The position numbers were made by a program, and so were the translations under genes. From Betaproteobacteria bacterium (GTDB lineage: Bacteria; Pseudomonadota; Gammaproteobacteria; Burkholderiales; SG8-41), in NCBI GenBank assembly GCA_016192825.1, contig JACPTK010000096.1, positions 49,711-113,710 of the forward strand: a DNA stretch of 64,000 nucleotides. Reading direction: 5' to 3'. Below are positions 17,588 through 27,867 of this stretch, piece by piece; position 1 is the stretch's first letter; each line of letters begins with the position of its first letter. Below the pieces are notes generated by a model, which worked only from the letters and a program-made list of their open reading frames with translations, was not told where the DNA came from and made no database searches.

Positions 17588-19163
17588 TCGGCTTGAAGTG
17601 ATGCGCAAACGTGAATTCATCCGTCCTGGCCTGATAGGACAGCGTGTTTTTCATGGCCCAGGTCACCACCTGGTAGTGGAGAGGAATGAACGCGACCCCG
17701 GCCGCAGCGAGGGCGGCGGCTTCGCGCGCGAGCGCTTCTCGCTGCGTGGGATCCACCGTTCCGAGAGAGCGCTCGACCAGCTGGTCGAGCTTGGGGTTGG
17801 AATGTCCGCCCCAGTTCCAGGCGCCGTAGCCCTTGTCGGGATTCGCCGTGGCGGCGAGCGAGCGCAGCGCGAGGTCGGCCGCGAGCGAGCCCCAGCCGAG
17901 CAGCGCGACGCCGAATTCCTTGTTGCGCGCTCTTCCGAAGTACACGCTGAGCGGCATCGCCTCCACCTTCGTCGCGATGCCGACGCGCGCGAGCATCTGC
18001 GCCACCGTCTGCGCGACCTGCTCGTCGTTGATGTAGCGGTTGTTGGGCGTCGCGATCGTCAATCCGAAACCGTCGGGATAACCGGCTTCCGCGAGCAGCT
18101 TCTTCGCGCCGTCCGGATCGTACGGCTCGGGCTTCAGCGCCGGGTCGTGCCCGAACACGCTGGGCGAGACGACGCTCGCGGCCGGCCGGGCGAGGCCCTC
18201 CATGACGCGCTCGGCGATCGCCTGCCGGTTGATCGCTTTCGAGAGCGCGCGGCGCACCCGCACGTCCTTGAGCGGGTTGCGGTCGAGCGGCTTGCCCGCC
18301 CTGGACAGCACGCCGGGCGGCCGGTCGCGGGACTGGTCCACGTGGAGAAAGATGGTCCGCCACGATACCGCCTGGGCTAGCCGCAAATTTGGATTCTTCT
18401 TCAGCCGCGCGAGATCCGCCGTCGGCACGTGCTCGATGGCGTCGAGCTCGCCGGAGAGCAGGGCGGCGGTGCGCACCGGGTCGCTCGGCAGGATCGTGAG
18501 CGTGACTTTGTCCCACGGCAGCTTGCCGCCCCAGTACGGGTCGTGGCGCGCGAGCTCGATGCGGCTGCCGCGGGCGAAGCGCACCAGCTTGTAGGGACCG
18601 GTGCCGACCGCCGCCTTGCCGCTGTCGAAGTCGGCGCTCGACGCGCCCTGCGCGATGCGCTTCGACACGATCATCACCTCGGCGAGATCCTGCGGGATGG
18701 CGCCGTACGGCGCCGCGGTCTTCAGTCGTATGGTATAGCGGTCCACGATCTCCCTGGCGACGATCGGCCGCACGTACATGGTGAAGCCGCCGGGGCTGCC
18801 CTTGATGGTGAACGGGCGCTCGAGCGAGAACGCGACGTCCTCGGTCGTCAGCTCGGCGCCGTCGTGGAACTTCACGCCCTTGCGCAGCGTGAATTCCCAG
18901 GTCAGCGGATCGGGATTGCGCCAGGTGGCGAGCACCGGGACCGGCCGGCCGCGCTCGTCCACGTGCAGCAGCGGCTCGAACACGTGGTGCTGCGCTGTCA
19001 GGTTGGGCTGCGCGGCGACGAAGTGCGGGTCCATCGTCGTGACGTCGGCCGACAGGCCGATGCGCAGCTCCGCCGCCCCGGCTGTGGCCAGCCAGCCGCC
19101 CAGTGCGGCGGCTGCAATGCGTGATCCGTGATCCGAGATCCGTGATCCGACGATTTTCGACAT
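17583..19163 (-). CDS. peptide-type ABC transporter substrate-binding protein (family 5)
   Basis: About 526 residues from the ATG at 19163. The mature part is a typical SBP_bac_5 protein: LSADVTTMDPHF, TWEFTLRKGVKFHDG, TTEDVAFSLER, and a C-terminal FIPLHYQVVTWAMKN. It should bind peptides or similar ligands in the periplasm and deliver them to the two permeases downstream. The signal-peptide n-region is odd: residues about 6-16 (GSRISDHGSRI) are translated from four 7-nt repeats of GATCCGT type (19123-19150), so a repeat array has replaced or extended the original leader. A hydrophobic core (AAAALGGWLATAGAA) follows, so export is still plausible. Confidence 0.85.
   Translation of the reverse strand: MSKIVGSRISDHGSRIAAAALGGWLATAGAAELRIGLSADVTTMDPHFVAAQPNLTAQHHVFEPLLHVDERGRPVPVLATWRNPDPLTWEFTLRKGVKFHDGAELTTEDVAFSLERPFTIKGSPGGFTMYVRPIVAREIVDRYTIRLKTAAPYGAIPQDLAEVMIVSKRIAQGASSADFDSGKAAVGTGPYKLVRFARGSRIELARHDPYWGGKLPWDKVTLTILPSDPVRTAALLSGELDAIEHVPTADLARLKKNPNLRLAQAVSWRTIFLHVDQSRDRPPGVLSRAGKPLDRNPLKDVRVRRALSKAINRQAIAERVMEGLARPAASVVSPSVFGHDPALKPEPYDPDGAKKLLAEAGYPDGFGLTIATPNNRYINDEQVAQTVAQMLARVGIATKVEAMPLSVYFGRARNKEFGVALLGWGSLAADLALRSLAATANPDKGYGAWNWGGHSNPKLDQLVERSLGTVDPTQREALAREAAALAAAGVAFIPLHYQVVTWAMKNTLSYQARTDEFTFAHHFKPR
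19123..19150. repeat. four heptamers inside the signal-peptide coding region
   Basis: GATCCGT, GATCCGA, GATCCGT, GATCCGA follow one another without gaps. They are read on the minus strand as part of the substrate-binding protein leader. Confidence 0.85.
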
Positions 19164-19174
19164 CAATTCAGCAA

Positions 19175-19249
19175 TCACGCTTCACCCTGTCACGCTGCAT
19201 CATGTCACGCCGGACCACGTCACGCACCATCACGTCACGCTTCTCCAGC
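19175..19249. repeat. 15-bp TCACG array between divergent genes
   Basis: TCACG at 19175, 19190, 19205, 19220 and 19235, exactly 15 nt apart. The array occupies most of the divergent promoter region between the ABC binding-protein gene and the argE-like gene. Confidence 0.9.
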
Positions 19250-19277
19250 GGCGAGTCTACAGGAGATCGCCGCGACA

Positions 19278-20510
19278 TTGACACCACCGTCCCCGCTACC
19301 TATGCTCGATTCCTTCCCGAGCGCCGGGCCCGCCATGGAACCCGAATCCGCCAGCCTGTTTCCGAGCGTGGAAATGCTGCGCCGGCTCGTCGCGTTTCCG
19401 ACGGTGAGCCGCGACTCGAACCTCGCGCTGATCCACTACGTCCGGGACTATCTCGCGCAGTATGAGGCGGACATCCGTCTCACGTTCGACGACGAGAAGC
19501 GCAAGGCCAACTTGTTCGCGACGCTCGGCCCGCGCGGCGAGCCGGGTATCGCGCTCTCCGGCCACACCGACGTCGTGCCGGTCGAAGGGCAGGCGTGGGA
19601 CACCGATCCCTTCGCGATGGCGGCGAAGGACGGCAAGCTCTTCGGCCGCGGAACCGCCGACATGAAGGCATTCATCGCCTGCGTGCTCGCCCTGGTTCCG
19701 GAATTCATGGAACGAGAACTTCGGACACCAATTCATCTTGCTTTCTCCTACGATGAAGAAGTCGGTTGTCTCGGCGTCGGACGGATGATCGCTGACATTA
19801 TGCGTTCGGGCGCGCGCCCGAACGCATGCATCGTCGGCGAGCCGACCGAAATGCGCCCGGTGATCGCGCACAAGGGCAAGCGCGGCTACCGCTGCACGGT
19901 GCGCGGGCTCGCCGGCCATTCGGCGTACGCGCCGCACGGCGTCAACGCGGTCGAATTCGCGGCCGAGGCGATCGCCTATCTCAAGAGCCTCGCGCGCCGC
20001 CACCGCGACCAGGGCCCTTACGACCGCGGCTTCGACGTTGCTTACACCACGGTGCACACCGGCGTGATCCGCGGCGGCACGGCGCTGAACGTGATCCCGC
20101 ACGAGTGCGCGTTCGATTTCGAGTTCCGCCACCTGCCGGGCGACGATCCAGACCGTCTGCTGCACGAGTTCAAGGATTACGTGAGGAGCCGGCTGGAGCC
20201 GGAGATGCGCGCGGTCCACGCCGCCTCGGGCTTCATCATCGAGCCGTTGTCCGACATCCCCATGCTCGATACCGGTCCCGAGAACGAGATCGTGGCGCTC
20301 GCCCAGGAACTCTCCGGGAGCCAGGCGTTCGGAAAGGTTTCGTACGGAACCGACGGCTCGCAGTTCCACCGGGCGGGCATCCCCACCGTGATCTGCGGGC
20401 CGGGCTCGATCGCGCAGGCGCACAAGCCCAACGAATTCTTGGCGATGGAGCAGTTGACGCGCTGCGAGGCGTTCCTGCGGCGCCTGATGGCGCGCATGTG
20501 CAAGACCTGA
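19278..20510 (+). CDS. argE: acetylornithine deacetylase (M20 family)
   Basis: The ORF from a TTG at 19278 encodes 410 residues; AGGAG lies 12 nt upstream, a little far. ATG codons at 19302 and 19335 are alternatives, and the conserved part begins only after the second, so the start is uncertain. The M20 metal site is complete: SGHTDVVP (His96, Asp98), GRGTADMKAF (Asp128), DEEVG (Glu160 general base, Glu161) and VGEPT; the Pro-rich lid domain lies between. It should hydrolyse N-acetyl-L-ornithine to ornithine, but M20 relatives with other N-acyl substrates look similar. It is monocistronic and divergent from the peptide-transporter operon, a context that would also suit an N-acyl amino acid deacylase. 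Confidence 0.8.
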   Translation: MTPPSPLPMLDSFPSAGPAMEPESASLFPSVEMLRRLVAFPTVSRDSNLALIHYVRDYLAQYEADIRLTFDDEKRKANLFATLGPRGEPGIALSGHTDVVPVEGQAWDTDPFAMAAKDGKLFGRGTADMKAFIACVLALVPEFMERELRTPIHLAFSYDEEVGCLGVGRMIADIMRSGARPNACIVGEPTEMRPVIAHKGKRGYRCTVRGLAGHSAYAPHGVNAVEFAAEAIAYLKSLARRHRDQGPYDRGFDVAYTTVHTGVIRGGTALNVIPHECAFDFEFRHLPGDDPDRLLHEFKDYVRSRLEPEMRAVHAASGFIIEPLSDIPMLDTGPENEIVALAQELSGSQAFGKVSYGTDGSQFHRAGIPTVICGPGSIAQAHKPNEFLAMEQLTRCEAFLRRLMARMCKT

Positions 20511-20517
20511 AATCAGC

Positions 20518-20543
20518 CGCCAAGACGCCAAGGTCGCCAAGAA
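20518..20543. repeat. CGCCAAGAC-type short array
   Basis: Three near-copies of a 9-nt CGCCAAGGT-type unit just after argE. The same kind of sequence appears at about 31405-31465 and 63268-63303. Confidence 0.7.
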
Positions 20544-20689
20544 AAACGATACAAGAATTCAATCAAGGGCAAGAAGATTACCCCCGAACGACCCATAGAA
20601 TGGAAACGGTCCCCCTACGGAACCTCCGGCCTCCGATGTCGAGGGGCCGGAGGCGATTTCTTCGCTGAGACTGGGGCGTAGCCGCCTCG

Positions 20690-20801
20690 TTTTCGCGGTG
20701 AGCGCGTGCATGAGAGCCGGATGCGGGAAATCTGCACGTCCGGTTCGACGAGGGGGGAGGGGCGGTGTTACCTTGTGACACTGCTTCCTCCTCTACTCTA
20801 C
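20690..20801 (+). mobile_element. 3' end of a group II intron (domains V and VI), rest missing
   Basis: 20714-20747 matches group II intron domain V: GAGCCGGA pairs with TCCGGTTC, the catalytic AGC triad is at 20715-20717, with a GAAA-containing upper loop and a CG bulge. About 20754-20795 folds as domain VI (GGAGGGGCGGTGT against ACACTGCTTCCTCC), followed by CTACTCTAC, a normal 3' end. No reverse transcriptase/maturase ORF exists upstream, since argE ends only 200 nt away; a GC-rich hairpin (CCTCCGGCC/GGCCGGAGG, about 20622-20655) may be further intron debris. It ends 9 nt after the stop side of gltL. Confidence 0.75.
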
Positions 20802-20809
20802 CGGCTATT

Positions 20810-21544
<735 letters not shown>

Positions 21545-21560
21545 TTCTGGGCCTCCGCCA

Positions 21561-21706
21561 GCCACGAGCCACGAGCCGCGAGCCGCGAGCCGCCAGCCAG
21601 AAACAGAATTGGCTCACGAACGGTCATGACTCGCAGCTCGCAGCTCGTAGCTCATAGCTCGTAGCTCGCAGCTCGCAGCTCGTAGCTCATAGCTCGTCGC
21701 TCGTAG
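21561..21706. repeat. heptamer arrays between gltL and gltK
   Basis: Five GCCACGA/GCCGCGA units (21561-21595) and, after 34 nt, eleven consecutive CTCGCAG/CTCGTAG/CTCATAG units (21630-21706) that end 3 nt before the gltK stop. The two groups are partly complementary (GCCACGAGC with GCTCGTAGC-like). Confidence 0.9.
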
Positions 21707-21708
21707 GT

Positions 21709-22470
21709 TCATCGGATGATGGCGATGCGCTGCTGCAGGTGCTTCACCCCGTACGACAGCGTGTACGAGACGACAAAATACACCACCGCCACGAACAGGT
21801 ACATCTCGACCAGACGCCCGTCGCGCTGCGCGATCTTGGCGGCCGCGCCGAGGAAGTCGGTGATCGAGAGCACGTAGACGAGGGAGGTGTCCTGGAACAG
21901 GATGATGGTCTGGGTGAGCAGCACCGGCAGCATGTTGCGGAACGCCTGCGGCAGCACGATATGGCCCATGTTCTGCCAGTAATTGAGGCCGAGCGCCTGA
22001 CCGGCCGAGACCTGTCCGCGCGCGATGCTCTGGATGCCGGCGCGCATGATCTCGGCGTAATAGGCGGCCTCGAACAGGGTGAAGGTGATGACCGAGGACC
22101 AGAACGCGCCGACCTGGATGGTTTGCCCGTCCTTCACCGCGTTGCCAAAAAGCTGCACCAGCACGCTGCCAATGCCCTGTGGATTCAACAGATAGATCTT
22201 GTGAAACACCCAGCCGCCGATCCACGGCACCAGGAAATAGAACCAGAAGATCACCAGCACCAGCGGCACCGAGCGCATCAGGTTTACGTACGTCGCCGCC
22301 GGCACGTTGAACAGCGCGGCGCTGGAGAGCCGCGCCATCGCCAGCAGCGTGCCGAACACGATCCCCCCGGTCATCGCCATCGCGGTCAGCGTCAGCGTGA
22401 ACGTCATCCCCTCCCGGAACAGATAGGGGAGGGAGCGCTCGATGACGTCGAAATCAAAGCCTGAAAACAT
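21709..22470 (-). CDS. gltK: glutamate/aspartate ABC transporter permease GltK-type
   Basis: The 253-residue protein has five membrane helices and the HisM-type permease motif: MRAGIQSIARGQVSAGQALGL, the cytoplasmic coupling loop. MRSVPLVLVIFWFYFLVP is typical of GltK/GltJ proteins. With GltJ it forms the heterodimeric channel for acidic amino acids. Gene order gltI-gltJ-gltK-gltL on the minus strand is the usual one, but here every gap after gltJ contains a repeat element. Confidence 0.9.
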   Translation of the reverse strand: MFSGFDFDVIERSLPYLFREGMTFTLTLTAMAMTGGIVFGTLLAMARLSSAALFNVPAATYVNLMRSVPLVLVIFWFYFLVPWIGGWVFHKIYLLNPQGIGSVLVQLFGNAVKDGQTIQVGAFWSSVITFTLFEAAYYAEIMRAGIQSIARGQVSAGQALGLNYWQNMGHIVLPQAFRNMLPVLLTQTIILFQDTSLVYVLSITDFLGAAAKIAQRDGRLVEMYLFVAVVYFVVSYTLSYGVKHLQQRIAIIR

Positions 22471-22474
22471 GCTA

Positions 22475-22596
22475 GTGACTCGCGGATCGCGGATCGCGGG
22501 TGGAGCTTCTCCAGAATGCGCGAGGCGCGGCGAGACTGGCTGTGTAGCGATGTTGATAAAAAACTTTCATATCCGAGTCACGAGCCGCGAGTCACG
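22475..22596. repeat. inverted heptamer element between gltK and gltJ
   Basis: GTGACTC, GCGGATC, GCGGATC, GCGGGTG (22475-22502) face CGAGTCA, CGAGCCG, CGAGTCA (22574-22596). The outer parts are complementary (GTGACTCGCGG with CCGCGAGTCAC). Confidence 0.85.
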
Positions 22597-22606
22597 TTTC
22601 GTCAGG

Positions 22607-23365
22607 TCAGTGCCCGGCCTGCGGAGCGCCCGCGGCGCTGATGAGGCCGGGCACCGCGACGCGCTTCTCGACCCAGCGCATGCCGAACACCACGATCAGC
22701 GTCACCAGGATGTAGATCACGGTCGCGGCGGTGAACGCCTCGAACACCTGGAAGCTGAATTCCTGCATCGAGCGCGCGCGGGCGGTGAGTTCCATCAGCC
22801 CGATGGTCAGTGCCACCGCCGAGTTCTTGATGATGTTCATGAACTCGGAGGTGAGCGGCGGCAGGATGATGCGGAACGCCTGCGGCAGCAGCACGAAGCG
22901 GTAGGCCTGGGGCAGCGTCAGTCCGAGCGCGGTGCCCGCCATGCGCTGCCCGCTCGGCAGCGACTGGATGCCGGCGCGGACCTGCTCGGACACGCGCGCG
23001 GACGTGTAGAAGCCGAGGCACAGCACCGCCGGCCAGAACGAGGCCCACGGCGGCACCATCTGCTTCATCGCGTCGCCGAGGGCCTTGGGCAGCAGCTCCG
23101 GCAGCACGAAGTACCACAGGAACATCTGCACCAGCAGCGGGACGTTTCGGAAGACCTCGACGTAGGCGTTGCCGAGCCGCACCACCCACGCCACCGGCGT
23201 GGTGCGCAACGTGCCGACCGCGGAGCCCAGGGAGAGGGCGATCACCCAGGCCATCAGGGCCGTGGCGAGGGTCCAGCCCAACCCTGAAATGAGCCACCCG
23301 AAGTAGACGCCGGTGCCGTCCGGCGCCGGTTGCCAGAAGATGCCCCAGTTCCAGTTGTAGCTCAC
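22607..23365 (-). CDS. gltJ: glutamate/aspartate ABC transporter permease GltJ-type
   Basis: The 252-residue permease begins with a GTG at 23365. The short N-terminal MSYNWNWGIFWQPAPDGTG leader is typical for GltJ. Membrane helices follow, with RNVPLLVQMFLWYFVLPEL and the coupling loop VRAGIQSLPSGQRMAGTALGL. It partners GltK in the acidic amino acid importer. A strong hairpin lies between this gene and gltI upstream. Confidence 0.92.
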   Translation of the reverse strand: MSYNWNWGIFWQPAPDGTGVYFGWLISGLGWTLATALMAWVIALSLGSAVGTLRTTPVAWVVRLGNAYVEVFRNVPLLVQMFLWYFVLPELLPKALGDAMKQMVPPWASFWPAVLCLGFYTSARVSEQVRAGIQSLPSGQRMAGTALGLTLPQAYRFVLLPQAFRIILPPLTSEFMNIIKNSAVALTIGLMELTARARSMQEFSFQVFEAFTAATVIYILVTLIVVFGMRWVEKRVAVPGLISAAGAPQAGH

Positions 23366-23402
23366 CGGCCGGGCGTTCCTATTGCGGGATTACAAATGAA
23401 AA

Positions 23403-23442
23403 GCGCGCGTTCAGCGGCCACTTGGTCCGCTGCAACGCGCGC
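23403..23442 (-). terminator. intercistronic hairpin between gltI and gltJ
   Basis: GCGCGCGTT pairs with AACGCGCGC and, inside, CAGCGG with CCGCTG around a bulged C, giving about 14-15 bp. On the minus strand it follows gltI. It may attenuate the permease genes or stabilise the upstream gltI message, the usual reason for abundant binding protein. The T-tract is weak, so complete termination is doubtful. Confidence 0.55.
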
Positions 23443-23468
23443 ATTTAAAACGGCGTACCGCGTCCGTT

Positions 23469-24371
23469 TTAATAGGCTTTCGGATCGCCCGAATCGGTCG
23501 GGTTGGCGACCACCTTCTTGAACTGTGCGCTCATCGGAACATTGAGGTTGATGCCCTTGGGCGGGACCGGCTTGAGGAACCACTTGTCGTAGATCTTGTT
23601 GATCTCGCCGCTCTTGTAGAGATTGCGCACCGCGGCGTCCACGACCTTCTTGAACGCGGCGTCGTCCTTGCGCAGCATGATGCCGTAGGGCTCGACGGTG
23701 TAGGCCTCGGACCCGATCGCCCATTCGGACGGGTTCTTGGAGTTCGCGACCAGGCTATAGAGCAGAATGTCGTCCATGAAGAACGCGACCGCGCGGCCGG
23801 TCTCGACCGTCAGGAACGCCTCCGCGTGGTCCTTGGCGGCGATGATGTTCATGCCCAGCTTGCGCTTGGCGTTTTCCTCGGTTGCCCACTTGATGTTCGT
23901 GGTGCCGGAGGTGGAGACCACGGTCTTGCCCTTCAAGTCCGCCAGCGACTTGATCTTCGAGGACTTCTTGGCGACGTAGCGGTTGGCGGTCACGAAATGC
24001 GTGATCGTAAACCAGACTTGCTTCTGGCGATCGAGGTTGTTGGTGGTCGAGCCGCACTCGAGATCGATGGTGCCGTTCGCCATCAGCGGGATGCGGGTCG
24101 CCGAGGTCACGGGGTTGAGCTTGACGTCGATCTTCTTCATCTTGAGGTTCGCCTTGACCGCGTCCACGATCTTGTAGCAGATGTCCATCGCGTAGCCGAC
24201 GACCTTCTGCTTGTCGTCGTAGTAGGAGAACGGAATGGACGTGTCGCGGTGGCCGAGCGTGACGGTGCCGGTGTCCTTGATCTTCTTCAGAGTCCCCTCC
24301 TGCGCCAGGGCGGTGCCGGAGAGCGCGCCGGCCGCGGCCAGCGCGACGAACACTGCGGAAAAGCGTGTCAT
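23469..24371 (-). CDS. gltI: glutamate/aspartate ABC transporter substrate-binding protein
   Basis: From the ATG at 24371 (GGGAG ribosome site) the product has 300 residues: a Sec signal peptide (FSAVFVALAAAGALSG, cleavage after ALA) and a family 3 binding protein. IKDTGTVTLGHRDTSIPFSYYDD, LECGSTTNNLDRQKQVWF and KTVVSTSGTTN are typical of GltI/DEBP proteins, which bind L-glutamate and L-aspartate. It is the first gene of the transport operon and is divergent from aspA across 291 nt, so uptake and aspartate deamination could be co-regulated. Confidence 0.92.
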   Translation of the reverse strand: MTRFSAVFVALAAAGALSGTALAQEGTLKKIKDTGTVTLGHRDTSIPFSYYDDKQKVVGYAMDICYKIVDAVKANLKMKKIDVKLNPVTSATRIPLMANGTIDLECGSTTNNLDRQKQVWFTITHFVTANRYVAKKSSKIKSLADLKGKTVVSTSGTTNIKWATEENAKRKLGMNIIAAKDHAEAFLTVETGRAVAFFMDDILLYSLVANSKNPSEWAIGSEAYTVEPYGIMLRKDDAAFKKVVDAAVRNLYKSGEINKIYDKWFLKPVPPKGINLNVPMSAQFKKVVANPTDSGDPKAY

Positions 24372-24662
24372 GGTTGGCTCCCTTTTGTGGCTTAACTGAT
24401 TGGTCTGCGAGGGATAATTCGACGGCAAGGGGAATTCAATCTAGCCCAACGGCCCTGCGTTGTCCAGAGCGCAAGCACCCGGCGCGGGCGAAGCGCCTGC
24501 GGCCCGTACTTGAAGGGCGGCCGATATTCCTTGGAGGCCGTTTCCAATTGACTGAATCGGCCCCTGATGCGGGGGAGCATGTGGGGATGTTTCCCCCGAT
24601 CTTGTTACCGTCTCTTATCATAGCGGCGGACAACCCGGGAATGCCTGTCCCAAGGAGCCGCC

Positions 24663-26108
<1,446 letters not shown>

Positions 26109-26297
26109 GGATCGCCTGCTCTGAATTGCGTTGCGGGGATCACGAATCCCGCCGGTCGGGGCGAGGAGAGGGAGATGCCGAGGGGCGCGGCGCCCGTTCT
26201 GTGAAGATTGTGTGAAGACGTTCGTAAGCGGCTAGTAAGCCATTTTGCAGGCGATTCATGTAGACTTGCGAGGGGTTTCTCAATCCAAGGAGGCGAC

Positions 26298-26456
26298 ATG
26301 GACCATAAGGATCAACCACGCGCGAGCGACGTCAACGCGGTCACGGGGAAGCGGTTCGCTCAAATGACCGCCGGCCAGAAGGTCAAGCACATCGGCAAGG
26401 TGATCGTTTTCTTCGTCAGCTTCGGCTTCGCGTTTCCGAACGTCCTCAGCGACTAA
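26298..26456 (+). CDS. small single-span membrane protein
   Basis: ATG at 26298 is preceded by a near-perfect AAGGAGG. The 52-residue product has a charged N-terminal half and one hydrophobic helix (KVIVFFVSFGFAFPNV) at the C-terminus. A strong intrinsic terminator begins at the stop codon, so this is a compact, expressed-looking gene of its own. The family is not named to my knowledge. Confidence 0.75.
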   Translation: MDHKDQPRASDVNAVTGKRFAQMTAGQKVKHIGKVIVFFVSFGFAFPNVLSD

Positions 26457-26485
26457 AAAATCGGCGCGTTCGCGCCGATTTTTTT
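26455..26485 (+). terminator. intrinsic terminator
   Basis: A-run, ATCGGCGCG, TTCG loop, CGCGCCGAT-type arm and a T-run; symmetrical, so it could act in both directions. It follows the small membrane-protein gene directly. Confidence 0.9.
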
Positions 26486-26498
26486 AACGGATCCCCAT

Positions 26499-27386
26499 TT
26501 AATTTTTTGACGGAACTGGAGTTCCGTCAAAAAATTCTTCGATCAGGCGCGCGAGCCGCTGCGGCTGGTCGTGGTGCATCATGTGGCCGGCGTCCGGGAG
26601 CTCGACCTCGCGGCGGTCGCGGAACGCGTCCTTTCGCTCGGCGAGCTGCTCCGGCGTGTCCTTCATGCGCGCCGGCATCTCCGAGAGTTTTCCCGACACG
26701 AGCAGCGCCGGCGCGGTGATGCGCCGCCAGCAGGCGATCGCCTCCTCGACCCGGAACAGGTAGGGGTTGAAGGTCTTGTGCCGCGGGTCGCTTGTCAGCG
26801 CGATTTCCTCCGCGTCGAGCTGTTTCGCCCAGTGCCGTGCCAGGAACGCCGCCCGCTCCCCGGTGAGGCGGGGGTTGTTCTTGCGCAGGCGGGCGGCGAC
26901 CGCGTCAAACGAGCGGTACGGCCTGAAGCCGGGCGCGTCCTTAAGCTGGTCGAGCCACTGCGCGTAGCGCAGGGGGGCCTGGTCGGGCGTGTGCCGCGCA
27001 AGCCCCAGGCCTTCGAGCGACACCAGGCGCTCGACGCGCTGCGGCCGGAGGCCGGCATAGACGGAGGCGATGACCCCGCCCATGCTGTGTCCGACGAGCC
27101 GGACCGGCTCGCCCGGGTGATAGCAATCGAGCAGCGCCTCGAGGTCCGCGTAGTAATCGGGAAACCAGTAGCCTTCGCGCGCCCATTCGGTCAGCCCGAA
27201 GCCGCGCCAGTCCGGCGCGATCACGTGCCATTCGCGCGAGAACGCATCCACCAGGAACTGGAACGACGCCGACACGTCCATCCAGCCGTGCAGCAGAAAT
27301 ATCCGCGGCGCGTGCGGAGAACCCCACGAACGCACGTGATAGCGCAGGCCGCGGATATTGACGAAGTGTGATTCGCTTTTTTTCAT
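26499..27386 (-). CDS. alpha/beta hydrolase
   Basis: The 295-residue protein has the alpha/beta hydrolase features in order: FLLHGWMD (oxyanion region, about 31-38), PDWRGFGLTEW, nucleophile Ser in GHSMGG (about 99-104), a cap domain, and the catalytic His in AGHMMHHDQP near the C-terminus. Such proteins are mostly esterases or C-C/epoxide hydrolases; the substrate is open. The ATG has AGGAGAG upstream. The last ten codons double as a transcription terminator hairpin. Confidence 0.85.
   Translation of the reverse strand: MKKSESHFVNIRGLRYHVRSWGSPHAPRIFLLHGWMDVSASFQFLVDAFSREWHVIAPDWRGFGLTEWAREGYWFPDYYADLEALLDCYHPGEPVRLVGHSMGGVIASVYAGLRPQRVERLVSLEGLGLARHTPDQAPLRYAQWLDQLKDAPGFRPYRSFDAVAARLRKNNPRLTGERAAFLARHWAKQLDAEEIALTSDPRHKTFNPYLFRVEEAIACWRRITAPALLVSGKLSEMPARMKDTPEQLAERKDAFRDRREVELPDAGHMMHHDQPQRLARLIEEFFDGTPVPSKN
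26503..26534 (-). terminator. terminator hairpin inside the 3' end of the hydrolase gene
   Basis: TTTTTTGACGGAACT and AGTTCCGTCAAAAAA are perfect complements separated by GG. It encodes the final residues FDGTPVPSK of the hydrolase and lies 18 nt from the terminator of the opposing gene, so the convergent pair is insulated twice. Confidence 0.8.
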
Positions 27387-27455
27387 GTCTCTCCTGATCT
27401 ATGATCGTAGCCGATAAAGCGTGGCCCGGGGCCGGCGGCTCATCAAGGTCACCGC

Positions 27456-27713
27456 CAAGGGTCTCGGCTGCTAGTCTATTCGACCGCGGAGGTGGACGCC
27501 GGCGCGGCGCTGGCGATGGTGCTGGCGAGCGTGGTGGTTCCCGACGGCGAGTTCAACTCCCGGGCGGCGCGCCTCGTCGAGACCATCGCCGCCCAGCCGC
27601 TCGACGCGGTGAGAGCGGTGAAGGAGTACCTCAAGTTCGCGCCGCTCATGGAGCCGCGCGGCCGGGCCGATTTCGCCGCCAGCCTGATCGCGGGAGTGTT
27701 GTCCTCCCACTGA
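27456..27713 (+). pseudogene. C-terminal fragment of an enoyl-CoA hydratase-like protein
   Basis: About 85 codons reading STAEVDAGAALAMVLASVVV and then QPLDAVRAVKEYL resemble the C-terminal helical region of crotonase-fold enzymes. The hydratase core is absent; upstream lie only 60 nt and then the divergent hydrolase start. A short in-frame start (GTG at 27492) exists, but a protein of this fragment would lack the active site. Best read as gene debris next to dnaE. Confidence 0.5.
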
Positions 27714-27737
27714 CCGCGGGAGTCGCCTTCCAAGAGC

Positions 27738-27854
27738 GTGAATAGTGAGTAGTGAATAGTGAACGGACTCTTGAGTTAAAGCGTTTTTTTCCTGGCGTGG
27801 GAGGACGCGGTGTGCGGGAGTTCTAATCACCATTCACCATTCACCATTCACGCC
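27738..27854. repeat. inverted heptamer element upstream of dnaE
   Basis: GTGAATA, GTGAGTA, GTGAATA, GTGAACG (27738-27765) face TCACCAT three times and TCACGCC (27827-27854). The right half ends 13 nt before the dnaE ATG, so it lies in the dnaE leader. Confidence 0.9.
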
Positions 27855-27867
27855 GTAAAATAGGCGG

